This document shows, in pieces, positions 23,970 to 32,359 of a stretch of 47,746 nt of DNA. Position 1 is the first letter of the stretch, and the number at the start of each line of letters is the position of its first letter. The stretch is taken from contig DBTI01000111.1 in NCBI GenBank assembly GCA_002306975.1, positions 1-47,746 of the forward strand, read 5' to 3'. The position numbers and the translations under genes were made by a program. A model generated the notes under the pieces. It made no database searches. It was given only the letters and a program-made list of their open reading frames with translations, and was not told the DNA's origin. Source of the DNA: Ruminococcaceae bacterium UBA1320 (GTDB taxonomy: Bacteria; Bacillota; Clostridia; Oscillospirales; Ethanoligenentaceae).

Positions 23970-24863
23970 TTATGTGCGAAGGTTCAACTTTGCTTCTGCT
24001 ACCTCGTCGCGGCTGGGTATCGAATCAGAAGATCCTGCGCGTGAAACACATAAAGCGGATGCTCTTGACGCCCAGTCGGCGGCATCTTCAAATGATTTTC
24101 CGGAATAAACCGATTCTAAAAAATAGCCGATAAATGTATCACCCGCACTTGTGGTGTCTACTACTTCGACTGAATAAGCGGGCTTGCTGAATATTTTTCC
24201 GTTGCGGCTGAATATTAACCCTTCGGAGCCAAGTGTGAGCACAACAGCACATGACGGGTAACGCTCAGATAGCCGGTCTATTATGTCGTTTGGGCTTTCA
24301 CAACCTGCGAGGGCCGCCCCCTCTGTTTCATTGACTATGAGAATATCGACAAGCTCAAGCGGGTATTGCAGTGATTCTTCCGTTATCGGCGCAAGATTTA
24401 TAGCGATCCGCATCCCTATCTGCTTTGCTTTGCGAATTATTGCGGGAATATTGTTTATCTCATTTTGAAGCAGCAGCATGTCATTTTTGTTGGCATGGGC
24501 AAAAACTTCGTCAATCTCCGCCCCGGTAATCTTTTGATTGCTGCCGCCATATAGGATTATGCTGTTTTCACCGTGGCTGTCTACCTGAATAAAGGCATGA
24601 CCGTTGGGAAAATCGCTGATGACTGTACAAGACGTGTCGACATTGTTCTCTTTTAACTTTTCAATAAGTGAGGGTGCGTCTTTTCCTGCTTTCCCCGCGT
24701 GAAAAACATCTGCTCCGGCTTTTGCAAGCGCAATTGACTGATTAAAGCCTTTTCCGCCGCAGGAAGATTGATAACCATGTGACGTTATCGTCTGCCCGGG
24801 TTTCACAATCTGGTCGACCGCGTATGTTATATCAATGTTAAGTGAACCAAAATTAAGAATCAA
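23970..24863 (-). CDS. Ribokinase-like PfkB-family sugar kinase
   Basis: 297 residues of the PfkB family, closest in pattern to ribokinase. Seen are NIDITYAVD near the N-terminus, the GGKGFNQSIAL signature (about 37-47) and DTTSAGDTFIGYFLE (about 240-254), containing the anion-hole Gly and catalytic Asp. It phosphorylates ribose or a related sugar with ATP. The start is TTG at 24863, with AAAGGTGA 6 nt upstream; no better ATG exists. A 16-bp perfect palindrome lies just after its -10 box, marking it as a LacI-family target. No sugar transporter or RbsD gene is adjacent, so the physiological sugar is not certain. Confidence 0.88.
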   Translation of the reverse strand: MILNFGSLNIDITYAVDQIVKPGQTITSHGYQSSCGGKGFNQSIALAKAGADVFHAGKAGKDAPSLIEKLKENNVDTSCTVISDFPNGHAFIQVDSHGENSIILYGGSNQKITGAEIDEVFAHANKNDMLLLQNEINNIPAIIRKAKQIGMRIAINLAPITEESLQYPLELVDILIVNETEGAALAGCESPNDIIDRLSERYPSCAVVLTLGSEGLIFSRNGKIFSKPAYSVEVVDTTSAGDTFIGYFLESVYSGKSFEDAADWASRASALCVSRAGSSDSIPSRDEVAEAKLNLRT

Positions 24864-24926
24864 GATATATCACCTTTTACACTTTATTTATAAATCTGCT
24901 AGTACTTGCTGCAAGGGTTCATTTTT

Positions 24927-24942
24927 ACTAAACCGGTTTAGT
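24927..24942. promoter_or_regulatory. LacI-type operator of the ribokinase-like gene
   Basis: ACTAAACCGGTTTAGT is a perfect 16-bp palindrome with a central CG, the shape of LacI/RbsR-family operators. It begins 10 bp after the -10 box ATTATA/TATAAT (24953-24958, minus strand), so it covers the transcript start. Confidence 0.75.
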
Positions 24943-25045
24943 AATGCAGCTGATTATAAGTTCTGATTTTATATTGCTTTAATTAAACTGTTTGATAATA
25001 CTTTAACACAATTTTCGATAGAAACAAAGTGGAAATTTGTTTCTA

Positions 25046-25588
25046 TTATTCTTTGCCAAGCCGCGATTCAATCTGGGCAACGATGTCGCCGACCTCGGCA
25101 AGAGCGCCTTTTCCTTTTACCCCGCAGGCGAGCATCGCCTCACGCGGCTCGATAAACTCATATCCATACTTTTTTAGCTTCGCAATATTATCCTGAACTA
25201 TCGGATTTTCATACATGTTCGTATTCATTGCGGGCGCAATCAAGACAGGAATTCCTTTGACCGCCATCACAACAGTGGAAAGCATATCGTCCGCTATTCC
25301 GCCGGCAATCTTTCCGATTATATCCGCCGAGGCGGGGGCGATTACAAACGCATCCGCTTTTTGCGCAAGCGAGATATGCTGAACCTCCCTTGGGTAATTT
25401 TCATCGAATACATCGGTGTAAACTCTGTTTTTAGTCAAGGTTTCAAAGGTCAGCGGTGTGATAAACTTTGTCGCGCCATGTGTCAAGATAACCTCAACAT
25501 TATATCCGTCTTTATGAAGCGTGTTCGCGATGTCCGCCGCCTTATAGGCCGCTATGCTCGCTGTTACGCCAAGGATTATATTTTTCAT
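25046..25588 (-). CDS. coaC: Phosphopantothenoylcysteine decarboxylase (CoaC), stand-alone
   Basis: A 180-residue flavoprotein of the HFCD family. FMN-binding begins with IILGVTASIAAYKA. The catalytic His is in VQHISLAQKAD (about 72), the Asn region in PAMNTNMYENPIVQDN (about 115-130) and the redox Cys in MLACGVKGKGAL (about 156). It decarboxylates 4'-phosphopantothenoylcysteine to phosphopantetheine in CoA synthesis. The ATG at 25588 fits the GGCGG site better than the one at 25594. In most bacteria this domain is fused to CoaB; here the two are separate genes on one strand with a repeat element between them. Confidence 0.93.
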   Translation of the reverse strand: MKNIILGVTASIAAYKAADIANTLHKDGYNVEVILTHGATKFITPLTFETLTKNRVYTDVFDENYPREVQHISLAQKADAFVIAPASADIIGKIAGGIADDMLSTVVMAVKGIPVLIAPAMNTNMYENPIVQDNIAKLKKYGYEFIEPREAMLACGVKGKGALAEVGDIVAQIESRLGKE

Positions 25589-25708
25589 AATCATTCCGCC
25601 TTTCCGCCGGTTTTTTTAGCGCTGCGCTTGTTTGAAAATCACCAAAGCTGTGCAATGTTACAAAAAGGAGCAAATGTCTTTAAACGCAATCAAACTTTTA
25701 ATCAACGT

Positions 25709-25774
25709 CTACAGTTATCCCAGTTTAAGATTGAAACTCCATAGATTTTCTTATCTTAATTGGAATTGCTGTAG
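25709..25774. repeat. Palindromic interspersed repeat, short form
   Basis: 66 bp, ends CTACAGTTATCCCAGTTTAAG and CTTAATTGGAATTGCTGTAG. Its right 24 bp lie inside the coaB reading frame and encode that protein's last seven residues and stop codon. Confidence 0.85.
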
Positions 25775-26551
25775 TACGGCGCTTACAATTTCTTTTGCAA
25801 TCTGTTCTTTTCCTTCAAGCTTTTGATAGCTTTTGTCGGGAGAAATAAGAAGCCCGAGGTGCCTGCCGCTTTTGAAATATTGTGAATCGTTGGCAAGCAC
25901 AAAATCGCAATTATTTTTGATCAGCAGTGCGTGCGCCGTATCAACTAAAGTTTGCTCATCGACACCGTTAAGCAGTTTAAAGCCAATCAGAACTGTTTGA
26001 GGCTGCAACTGTTTAAGCATTCCGATTACTTTCGGCGTCTGTTTGAGCGAAAGCATGAGATTGTTTATGTTCGAGCCTATTTTCCCGTTCTCCTCAAAAG
26101 CGCCGCTTGTGTCGTCAAGATACTTCACTATCGCAGCTTTTAGCTTTTCGGTATCATTGGCAAAGCCGTTTGGGAAATCTGACGCTAGCCGCGCCGAGAC
26201 AGTCTCGGCGACCATGCCGGCACTTTTTGCATAAGCGACTTTATAATCACTGACAGCCATGGAATGAATCACTGCGCCGATTTTTTCCGTCGTGAGCAGG
26301 ACTTTGAGTTTATCTTCCAATTCAGACACACCCTGCGTTGCGATCCATTCCACACAGGGCAGTTCCGGCACTATCGAGCTGTTTTCACAGACGTAATAAA
26401 TCTTTTCTAAAAAAGGGCATTGTGATGCAAACTCGCGGGCGATAATGCTGCCGAGTGTGCCTGTCGCATCATTTTTTATTTTGCGGACGTTGTCGATTTT
26501 TTCGCTTGTGCCGCCCGCCGTGATAATAATCTTCAATCTGCTTTGCCCCAT
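25751..26551 (-). CDS. coaB: Phosphopantothenate-cysteine ligase (CoaB), stand-alone
   Basis: 266 residues. KIIITAGGTSEKIDNVRKIKN and TGTLGSIIAREF are the nucleotide-binding opening, and VSDYKVAY and LIGFKLLNG are further conserved points. LANDSQYF lies near the C-terminus. This fits the monofunctional CoaB type seen in streptococci and enterococci, which joins phosphopantothenate to cysteine. The ATG at 26551 has almost no Shine-Dalgarno; a TTG at 26536 (giving LKIIITAGG) lies 9 nt after GGGG and may be the true start. The last seven residues (LQQFQLR) and stop are encoded by the palindromic repeat at 25709-25774. It is upstream of coaC in the same direction, gap about 160 bp. Confidence 0.9.
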   Translation of the reverse strand: MGQSRLKIIITAGGTSEKIDNVRKIKNDATGTLGSIIAREFASQCPFLEKIYYVCENSSIVPELPCVEWIATQGVSELEDKLKVLLTTEKIGAVIHSMAVSDYKVAYAKSAGMVAETVSARLASDFPNGFANDTEKLKAAIVKYLDDTSGAFEENGKIGSNINNLMLSLKQTPKVIGMLKQLQPQTVLIGFKLLNGVDEQTLVDTAHALLIKNNCDFVLANDSQYFKSGRHLGLLISPDKSYQKLEGKEQIAKEIVSAVLQQFQLR

Positions 26552-26627
26552 TCCGTTTTCTGAATCAACAGTTGTATCAACGATAAAATTATTGTTGTCT
26601 TTTTTAGATAAATTTGCAATATTACTT

Positions 26628-26633
26628 ATTATA
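26628..26633 (-). promoter_or_regulatory. Extended -10 element of coaB-coaC
   Basis: TGTTATAAT on the minus strand, a TGn-extended perfect -10 about 77 bp before the coaB ATG, with a poor -35 (TTTCAT at 17 bp). Confidence 0.5.
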
Positions 26634-26696
26634 ACAAGATGTTTACAATTATGAAATCAAAAAAAATCGTTTTTATGATAAAAAGCAAAAAAAGTA

Positions 26697-26725
26697 TTGA
26701 AATCAGAATTAAAATGTGATATTAT
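26697..26725 (+). promoter_or_regulatory. tRNA-Ala promoter
   Basis: TTGAAA, 17 bp, TATTAT. The transcript would start near 26732 and include the tRNA fragment at 26767 before tRNA-Ala at 26882. Confidence 0.65.
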
Positions 26726-26766
26726 AATCAAGCGCTAAACACGGAATATTTATTATTAACCAGTTT

Positions 26767-26793
26767 GGGGGATTAGCTCATCTGGGAGAGCGC
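26767..26793 (+). pseudogene. 5' fragment of a tRNA gene (acceptor and D arm)
   Basis: GGGGGATTAGCTC begins a stretch that reads as the acceptor 5' strand plus a complete D arm (GCTC, loop ATCTGGGA, GAGC) and closely resembles the start of the intact tRNA-Ala 115 bp away. After 26793 the sequence gives a GCGCAC/GTGCGC hairpin with an 8-nt loop, then no T arm or acceptor 3' strand. It is therefore a truncated tRNA, not a working gene. Confidence 0.6.
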
Positions 26794-26881
26794 ACTATCG
26801 GGTGTGCGCCCCATAGAAATCGACAATTTAAAAATTGAATAGTTCCGGGAAACCGCATGAACAAATGGTTTTCCAATATGT

Positions 26882-26957
<76 letters not shown>

Positions 26958-26970
26958 CTTTATTTTGTCA

Positions 26971-27004
26971 AAAGAAGTCGATTGCTGTTGCAGTTGGCTT
27001 CTTT
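26971..27004 (+). terminator. Possible tRNA-Ala terminator
   Basis: AAAGAAGTC/GGCTTCTTT, a 9-bp stem with one G-U pair and a long loop, followed by ACATTTATC. The weak T-tract keeps confidence low. Confidence 0.35.
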
Positions 27005-27094
27005 ACATTTATCTGGTAAAATTGAAATTAACCTTGCTATTACATTTTTTTAATATATTAATTTAATTAATACCTCAATCATCAGGAGAGAACG

Positions 27095-27886
27095 ATGGAA
27101 ATTAAAAAATTGCATCTTGTATATTTCAGTCCAACCAGAACAACGCAGTTTGTACTCAGGGCCATTGCACAGTCTTTTAATACAGAGTATTCAGAAATTG
27201 TAGAACATGATGTAACGGATTATAACTCCAAAAATGTTGAATTAAAGTTTGAAACTGACGATTTAGTTCTTTTCGGATTTCCAGTGTATAGCGGCAGAGT
27301 CCCCCAATCTTTCCGAGACAGGATGAATGGTATTAAAGGTCAGCGCACATTTTCTGTACTGATAGCAACTTACGGAAATCGGGATTATGATGATGCCCTT
27401 TTAGAAATGAAAAATATTGTGAAAGAAAACGGATTCCAAGCCATTGGTGCAGCCGCTGTCGTAACAGAACATTCCGTTATTCGTTCTGTTGCCACAGGAC
27501 GACCGGATGCAAAAGACACGGCATTTATTGAAGACTTCGGTATGAAGCTGAAGAAGAGAATTGTAGCAATTACTAATGAAGAGAGTTCCACTGAACTCTA
27601 TGTGGCTGGAAAAGAACCTTACAGAAAGTATATGAAAATTCCAATAGCACCTGTTGCCTCTGCATCCTGCATTGCTTGTGGCCTTTGCGTAAAAAAATGC
27701 CCCGTTGATGCAATCTACGTACATAACCCCAGAAAAACAGACAAAGAAAAATGTATTGGCTGTATGCGCTGTGTGAGAATATGCCCTCAAAATGCGAGAC
27801 ATGTGTCGAAAATTATAATGCTGGCAGGCGAATGTATTTTTTCTAAGGAAAAGCAAATAAGAAAGGAGCCTGAAATGTTTCTGTAA
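27095..27886 (+). CDS. EFR1-type flavodoxin/4Fe-4S ferredoxin protein
   Basis: 263 residues. The first 160 form a flavodoxin-like domain (YFSPTRTTQFVLRAI is the FMN-phosphate loop; GFPVYSGRVPQSF follows). The last 80 hold two [4Fe-4S] motifs, CIACGLCVKKCP and CIGCMRCVRICP. This arrangement is the EFR1 ferredoxin family common in Clostridia, presumed to move electrons between cytoplasmic reductases; no specific partner is known. CAGGAGAG lies 6 nt before the ATG. It is a single gene closed by a strong terminator and lies just after tRNA-Ala, with no redox partner next to it. Confidence 0.92.
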   Translation: MEIKKLHLVYFSPTRTTQFVLRAIAQSFNTEYSEIVEHDVTDYNSKNVELKFETDDLVLFGFPVYSGRVPQSFRDRMNGIKGQRTFSVLIATYGNRDYDDALLEMKNIVKENGFQAIGAAAVVTEHSVIRSVATGRPDAKDTAFIEDFGMKLKKRIVAITNEESSTELYVAGKEPYRKYMKIPIAPVASASCIACGLCVKKCPVDAIYVHNPRKTDKEKCIGCMRCVRICPQNARHVSKIIMLAGECIFSKEKQIRKEPEMFL

Positions 27887-27991
27887 AAGAAGCAGTATCA
27901 TGAGTACTATGTAAGCTGAACACCGTGGCATCTATATTCACCTAACTTCTCAGACAGCGCTTTAAAAGCGCATTGCACTGCAGGCAATTCA

Positions 27992-28026
27992 CGCACTTCA
28001 CTTTTGTGAAGTGCGTTTTGCTTTAT
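27992..28026 (+). terminator. Terminator of the EFR1 gene
   Basis: CGCACTTCAC-TTTT-GTGAAGTGCG, a 10-bp perfect stem, followed by TTTTGCTTTAT. The 423-bp gap 27887-28309 contains this, a promoter and a repeat, and no gene. Confidence 0.85.
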
Positions 28027-28127
28027 ACCCGCGTTTTTACCTTATATCTTTTTGCTCATAAATACAAAGCCATACTGAGCTCAATTTTAAATAATGTGAC
28101 TATAGCTTTAAAGAATTCACTGAGATA

Positions 28128-28156
28128 TTGCTAAGTCAAAAATCATATGGTAATAT
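28128..28156 (+). promoter_or_regulatory. Possible promoter of the glucan-metabolism pair
   Basis: TTGCTA, 17 bp, TAATAT. The transcript would carry the whole 104-bp palindromic repeat in its leader before the GH13 start codon. Confidence 0.4.
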
Positions 28157-28179
28157 TATCATGCAAATGATTGCATAAT

Positions 28180-28283
28180 CTACAGCTATTCCGGTTAAGA
28201 TTGAACCCCAATAATTTTTTTATTTTCGACGGAGTCGGGAATAAGAAAATTATCCTTGACCTATCTTATTTGGAATTGCTGTA
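28180..28283. repeat. Palindromic interspersed repeat, long form
   Basis: 104 bp: left end CTACAGCTATTCCGGTTAAG, right end CTTATTTGGAATTGCTGTA. The interior matches the 12828 copy around TCGGGAATAAGAAAAT. It lies 26 bp before the GH13 start codon. Confidence 0.85.
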
Positions 28284-28309
28284 AGCACTATAAAAAAGGG
28301 AGAATACAT

Positions 28310-30277
28310 ATGAAAAGCCTTACAATGATTCATGATATTCTTGTTTCAAAAAAAGAATCCTTTACCGGCAGTTATCATGTGCCCTCCTGCTGGAACTGCA
28401 TAGAGTATGACAAGTATAAAACGCCGGAAGAATGCCCGGGAGAGATCGACGTCAATCCGTATGGTTTTTTTGCTTCCTGCATTGACAATATAACAAAGAA
28501 GAAAAGTGATCTTCGACACATTGATTCGATAAAAGACAATTTAATTTACAGTATCCTGCCCCGCTCTTTTACCGCGTGGCCCCATTATCGCCACGACGAT
28601 CTCTGTGAAGGCACACTGCTTAAAGCACTGGCGCTTCTGCCCTTTTTGAAAAGGCTGGGCGTGACTATTCTTTATCTTCTTCCCATTTTCAGTTGCAGCG
28701 ACCATTATAAAAAAGGCGAGCTTGGCAGCCCGTATTCGATAAAGGACTTTTACAGGATTGACAGAGGACTTCATGATCCGCTGCTGGGTGATTATTCAGA
28801 AGGCATGCTGGAAACTGAGTTCATGGCATTTGTAGAGGCTTGCCATGTGCTTGACATCAAGGTGATCGTGGATTTTGCGTTCAGAACCACGGCGCGCGAC
28901 AACGTTCTCATTGCCGGACATCCCGACTGGTTTTTCTGGATCAAAAAAGAGTGTGCTGATGTTTTTAAAACTCCGGTGCTTGGCGACGGCGAAGAAAGTT
29001 ACAGTATGAACGCCGCAACCATCCGCCAACTTTATAAATCCCCTGATTTAAAAAAGTATCTTAATCAATTTTCACCTTCACCGGACAAAATTGATCAAGA
29101 TAAATGGGAAACGATAAAATCAAGCGGCTGTGATGATATGGATAAAGCAATTGAAAACGTCTTTAACATTACGACAGTTCCCGGTTTTTCCGATGTTATC
29201 AATGATCATCAGCCCGCGTGGACTGACGTAACCTATCTCAGGTATTATTTTGACAATCCGCCCGAAATTCAAAAACACCTGCCCTGGGACCAGCCGCCTT
29301 ACATAATGCAGGACGGAGCTTCTCTTACCAACAGTCACGGCAAGGTTAAAAACGATGAGTTGTGGCAATATATCGCAAATGTTCTGCCTTTTTATAAGAT
29401 GCGCTTTGCTATTGACGGAGCACGGATTGACATGGCGCACGCATTGCCGGATGAACTGAATGCGCTGATCGTTAGCAAAATCAAGAGCGCCTACCCGGAT
29501 TTTATTCTCTGGTCGGAGGAACTTAACCCCGAAAACAGCGGGCAGGCAAAAGCAAGCGGTTTTGATTTCATCAGTGGATTTACATACGCCGATTACAAAA
29601 AAGTAAATTGTTCGGGCTTTAATAGCGCAATAATTGAAAGCTTATTACAATCCCCTATTCCGATTGTTGCTTCTCTTGAAACACCCGATACGCCGCGCAG
29701 CGCGTTCGTCTATCAAAGCACTGCTCTTTTAAAGCTTCTTCTTGTTTTAAACAGCTTCATGCCAAACGCTATCCCCATGATTAACAGCGGGCAGGAGCTT
29801 TTTGAAACACAGCCTATGAACCTCGGTCTTGACAATGATGAAAACGGGCGCTTCGTTTTGTCGGGATCCGACCCGATGTATGGCAAGCTTGCGTTTTTTG
29901 ATCGGTATTGCCTGCACTGGGCAAACGCAAGCAGTGAATTTTTTGATTTCTTAAGTGAGATAGTTCAAATAAGGGAAAAGCATATTTCTTTGTTAACCGA
30001 CGGGGAATTCATAAAACACGCTGAACTTGCACATGCCAAGAAGCTGACGGTTTTGCACTACAAGAACGCGGACGGTACAAACCTCATTGTTGCGGCGAAC
30101 CGTTCTCAGGATAAAAAGGCTGTTTTAAATCTCGAAAAATTAATGGATTATCAGCTTAATCAAGAATGCAATATTTTATATAACAGCAACGGCGAGTGCG
30201 AAAGTGAACCGGAATCGCTAAAAAAGATTCTAAAGCCGCTTGAAACAATTATCTTAGAAATCGTGCAAACAAGATAA
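28310..30277 (+). CDS. GH13 alpha-glucan enzyme with GlgE-like motifs
   Basis: 655 residues with an alpha-amylase-type (GH13) catalytic barrel. Region I is VIVDFAFRTTARDN (about 186-199). Region II is AIDGARIDMAHALP with the nucleophile Asp at about 374, region III is ILWSEELNP with the acid/base Glu at about 402, and region IV is SLETPDTPR with the Asp at about 460. Regions I (DFA, then HPDWF) and IV (TPD in place of NHD) resemble GlgE maltosyltransferases more than hydrolytic amylases, so transfer from a sugar phosphate or between glucans is possible. There is no signal peptide, so it acts on internal glucan. AAGGGAGA precedes the ATG at 28310. The phosphorylase gene follows after 12 nt. 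Confidence 0.85.
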   Translation: MKSLTMIHDILVSKKESFTGSYHVPSCWNCIEYDKYKTPEECPGEIDVNPYGFFASCIDNITKKKSDLRHIDSIKDNLIYSILPRSFTAWPHYRHDDLCEGTLLKALALLPFLKRLGVTILYLLPIFSCSDHYKKGELGSPYSIKDFYRIDRGLHDPLLGDYSEGMLETEFMAFVEACHVLDIKVIVDFAFRTTARDNVLIAGHPDWFFWIKKECADVFKTPVLGDGEESYSMNAATIRQLYKSPDLKKYLNQFSPSPDKIDQDKWETIKSSGCDDMDKAIENVFNITTVPGFSDVINDHQPAWTDVTYLRYYFDNPPEIQKHLPWDQPPYIMQDGASLTNSHGKVKNDELWQYIANVLPFYKMRFAIDGARIDMAHALPDELNALIVSKIKSAYPDFILWSEELNPENSGQAKASGFDFISGFTYADYKKVNCSGFNSAIIESLLQSPIPIVASLETPDTPRSAFVYQSTALLKLLLVLNSFMPNAIPMINSGQELFETQPMNLGLDNDENGRFVLSGSDPMYGKLAFFDRYCLHWANASSEFFDFLSEIVQIREKHISLLTDGEFIKHAELAHAKKLTVLHYKNADGTNLIVAANRSQDKKAVLNLEKLMDYQLNQECNILYNSNGECESEPESLKKILKPLETIILEIVQTR

Positions 30278-30289
30278 AGGAGAATATCA

Positions 30290-31888
30290 ATGACAGACAA
30301 ACCAAAGGTAGCTTATTTTTGCATGGAATTTGGACTGCATGAGGATTTCCGCATTTATTCCGGCGGACTTGGAATTCTTGCCGGAGATATTCTTAAAGCA
30401 GCTTACGATATGGATGCGCCGGTTGTTGGCGTCGGAATCCTGTGGCGTCAGGGGTATACAAGCCAAAAAATTGATGAAACCGGCTTCCCTTACGACAGCT
30501 TTCCCGAATATAAATATGATTTTCTTGAGGATACAGGCACCGCGGTTACGGTAAATATCCGCAAGCGCAAGGTTAAAGCAAAGGTTTGGAAGTGCACTGC
30601 GTTCGGAAATGTTCCGCTTTACCTTCTTGACACAAATCTTCCGAAAAGCCCGGATTGGTATCTCACCGGGCAGCTTTACGGCTGGTTCAGCGAAGAGCGT
30701 ATTGCTCAGGAGATGGTTTTAAGCATCGGCGGCGTAAAAGCCCTCAAAAAGCTTGGCATTGATGTCGATATCTATCATTTCAACGACAGCCACGCCGTTT
30801 TCGCCGGTGTGGAACTGATTCGTGAGCAAATGGAGAAAAAAAAGCTTAACTTTGAAGAGGCGCTCAAAAAAGTCAAAGAGCATATTGTGTTTACGACACA
30901 CACTCCGGTTGTCGCCGGCAACGAGGTGCATGAGCACGGGCTTTTGCAGTATATGGACGCGTATGACGGCTTGAGCTATAGGCAGATGGTAAAGCTGGGC
31001 GGAGATCCGTTCAGCATGACTGCCGCCGGCATAAGGCTTTCTAAAAAAGCTAACGCCGTCGCACAGTTGCATGGCGAAACGGCAAGAAAGATGTGGAAGG
31101 GTATCCCCGGCGGCTCGGATATTATCGCCATCACAAACGGCGTACATAATAAAACCTGGCAGGACAGCGGCATTTTAGAATCATATAATTCCGGAAACGG
31201 ACTATGGGAAACACATCTATCGCTCAAGAAGGCAATGATTGAGGAAATCAACAAAAGCAATAATGTTAAACTTGATGAGAAGGTGCTGACCATCGGCTTC
31301 GCGCGCCGCGCCGCCCCTTATAAACGCAGCGACCTTATTTTTAAGGATAAAAAAATCATATCCGATCTTCTTCTGAATAAGAAGATACAGATAATTTTTT
31401 CCGGAAAGGCTCACCCGAACGACCTTACAGGTAAAAAAATAATTTCTAACCTTATTGAGCTATCAAAAGAATTCCCCGACAGCGTGGTGTTTTTGCAGGA
31501 CTATGATATAAAGATCGGCAAAATGCTGACACGCGGCTGTGATGTCTGGCTCAACAACCCCATAAGGCCAATGGAAGCAAGCGGCACCTCCGGCATGAAA
31601 GCTGCGATGAACGGTGTGCTTAATTTCAGTGTGCTGGACGGCTGGTGGCCAGAGGGGTGCAGGCACGGCGTTACAGGCTGGGCGATCGGCGACGGCTATG
31701 AGGGAAAAGACAGTGATACAGTTGACTCTGCTTCTTTGTACAAGGTGCTTTGCGGGGAAATTCTGCCTGTCTTTTATGAAAACCGTGATAAATGGGTTGA
31801 GATGATGAAGAGCAGCATTGAAATGTCATCATGGAATTTTTCAGCCGCCCGCATGGTTGGGCAGTATTATGAACTTATGTATAAATAA
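30290..31888 (+). CDS. glgP: Alpha-glucan phosphorylase (GT35, short type)
   Basis: 532 residues, the short archaeal/bacterial-type glycogen phosphorylase. It opens with KVAYFCMEFGLHEDFRIYSGGLGILAGD and has YHFNDSHAVF and FTTHTPVVAGNEVH in the substrate region. The PLP-binding Lys lies in EASGTSGMKAAMNG (about 436). It releases glucose-1-phosphate from alpha-1,4-glucans by phosphorolysis. AAAGGAG lies 7 nt before the ATG and the gene is 12 nt after the GH13 gene, so the two are one operon, pairing a glucan-remodelling enzyme with phosphorolysis. No glgA, glgB or glgC lies in the window. Confidence 0.95.
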   Translation: MTDKPKVAYFCMEFGLHEDFRIYSGGLGILAGDILKAAYDMDAPVVGVGILWRQGYTSQKIDETGFPYDSFPEYKYDFLEDTGTAVTVNIRKRKVKAKVWKCTAFGNVPLYLLDTNLPKSPDWYLTGQLYGWFSEERIAQEMVLSIGGVKALKKLGIDVDIYHFNDSHAVFAGVELIREQMEKKKLNFEEALKKVKEHIVFTTHTPVVAGNEVHEHGLLQYMDAYDGLSYRQMVKLGGDPFSMTAAGIRLSKKANAVAQLHGETARKMWKGIPGGSDIIAITNGVHNKTWQDSGILESYNSGNGLWETHLSLKKAMIEEINKSNNVKLDEKVLTIGFARRAAPYKRSDLIFKDKKIISDLLLNKKIQIIFSGKAHPNDLTGKKIISNLIELSKEFPDSVVFLQDYDIKIGKMLTRGCDVWLNNPIRPMEASGTSGMKAAMNGVLNFSVLDGWWPEGCRHGVTGWAIGDGYEGKDSDTVDSASLYKVLCGEILPVFYENRDKWVEMMKSSIEMSSWNFSAARMVGQYYELMYK

Positions 31889-32009
31889 ACCTATAGTACT
31901 AACAAAACTATCTCTCTTATTTTCAAGCTGACGATGCGGCAAAACTTCTTTATAAATCGGCGGCTGAAAGATACCGGTAATAAAAACAGATAAACGGTGC
32001 AGTTTAATT

Positions 32010-32104
32010 CTATAGCAGATTTACTTAATGTTCGGAGTAAAAATTGTAACCCCCACTCCGGTGGGGGTTACAATAATTCCTTACAATTTGTAAATCTGCT
32101 GTAA
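32010..32104. repeat. Nested palindromic element
   Basis: 95 bp. The outer arms CTATAGCAGATTTAC and GTAAATCTGCTGTAA are inverted repeats with one mismatch over 14 bp. Inside, ATTGTAACCCCCAC-TCCG-GTGGGGGTTACAAT is a perfect 14-bp stem with a 4-nt loop. The ends resemble those of the other repeat family (CTAYAGC). The 471-bp gap 31889-32359 holds this and the AEC promoter; I see no gene. Confidence 0.75.
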
Positions 32105-32225
32105 ACCCTTTATACTTATCTCGATTAGAAATATAGTATAAATTTTCGGAAAAAGGTTAAATATATGCCTTTTTTGAAGGCTTTTTCGCTACATTTTTTA
32201 TCGGGATTAGTATTATCTGCTTTTT

Positions 32226-32254
32226 TTGCATTATTTTCTCTACAGTGATATTAT
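32226..32254 (+). promoter_or_regulatory. AEC transporter promoter
   Basis: TTGCAT, 17 bp, TATTAT, about 100 bp before the start codon at 32360. Confidence 0.55.
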
Positions 32255-32359
32255 ATATACTTGGTAGGCACAAAAAGCAAACATTCCGATAAAATAGAAT
32301 TCACTTTACAACACATTTCTACTTCTCGTCACAATAAATTTCAAACTGGTGATTTTATA

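Noticed and set aside
28256..28309. Upstream in-frame start for the GH13 gene
   Set aside because: The extra residues are encoded by the palindromic repeat; the ATG at 28310 has a proper AAGGGAGA site and gives the natural N-terminus.
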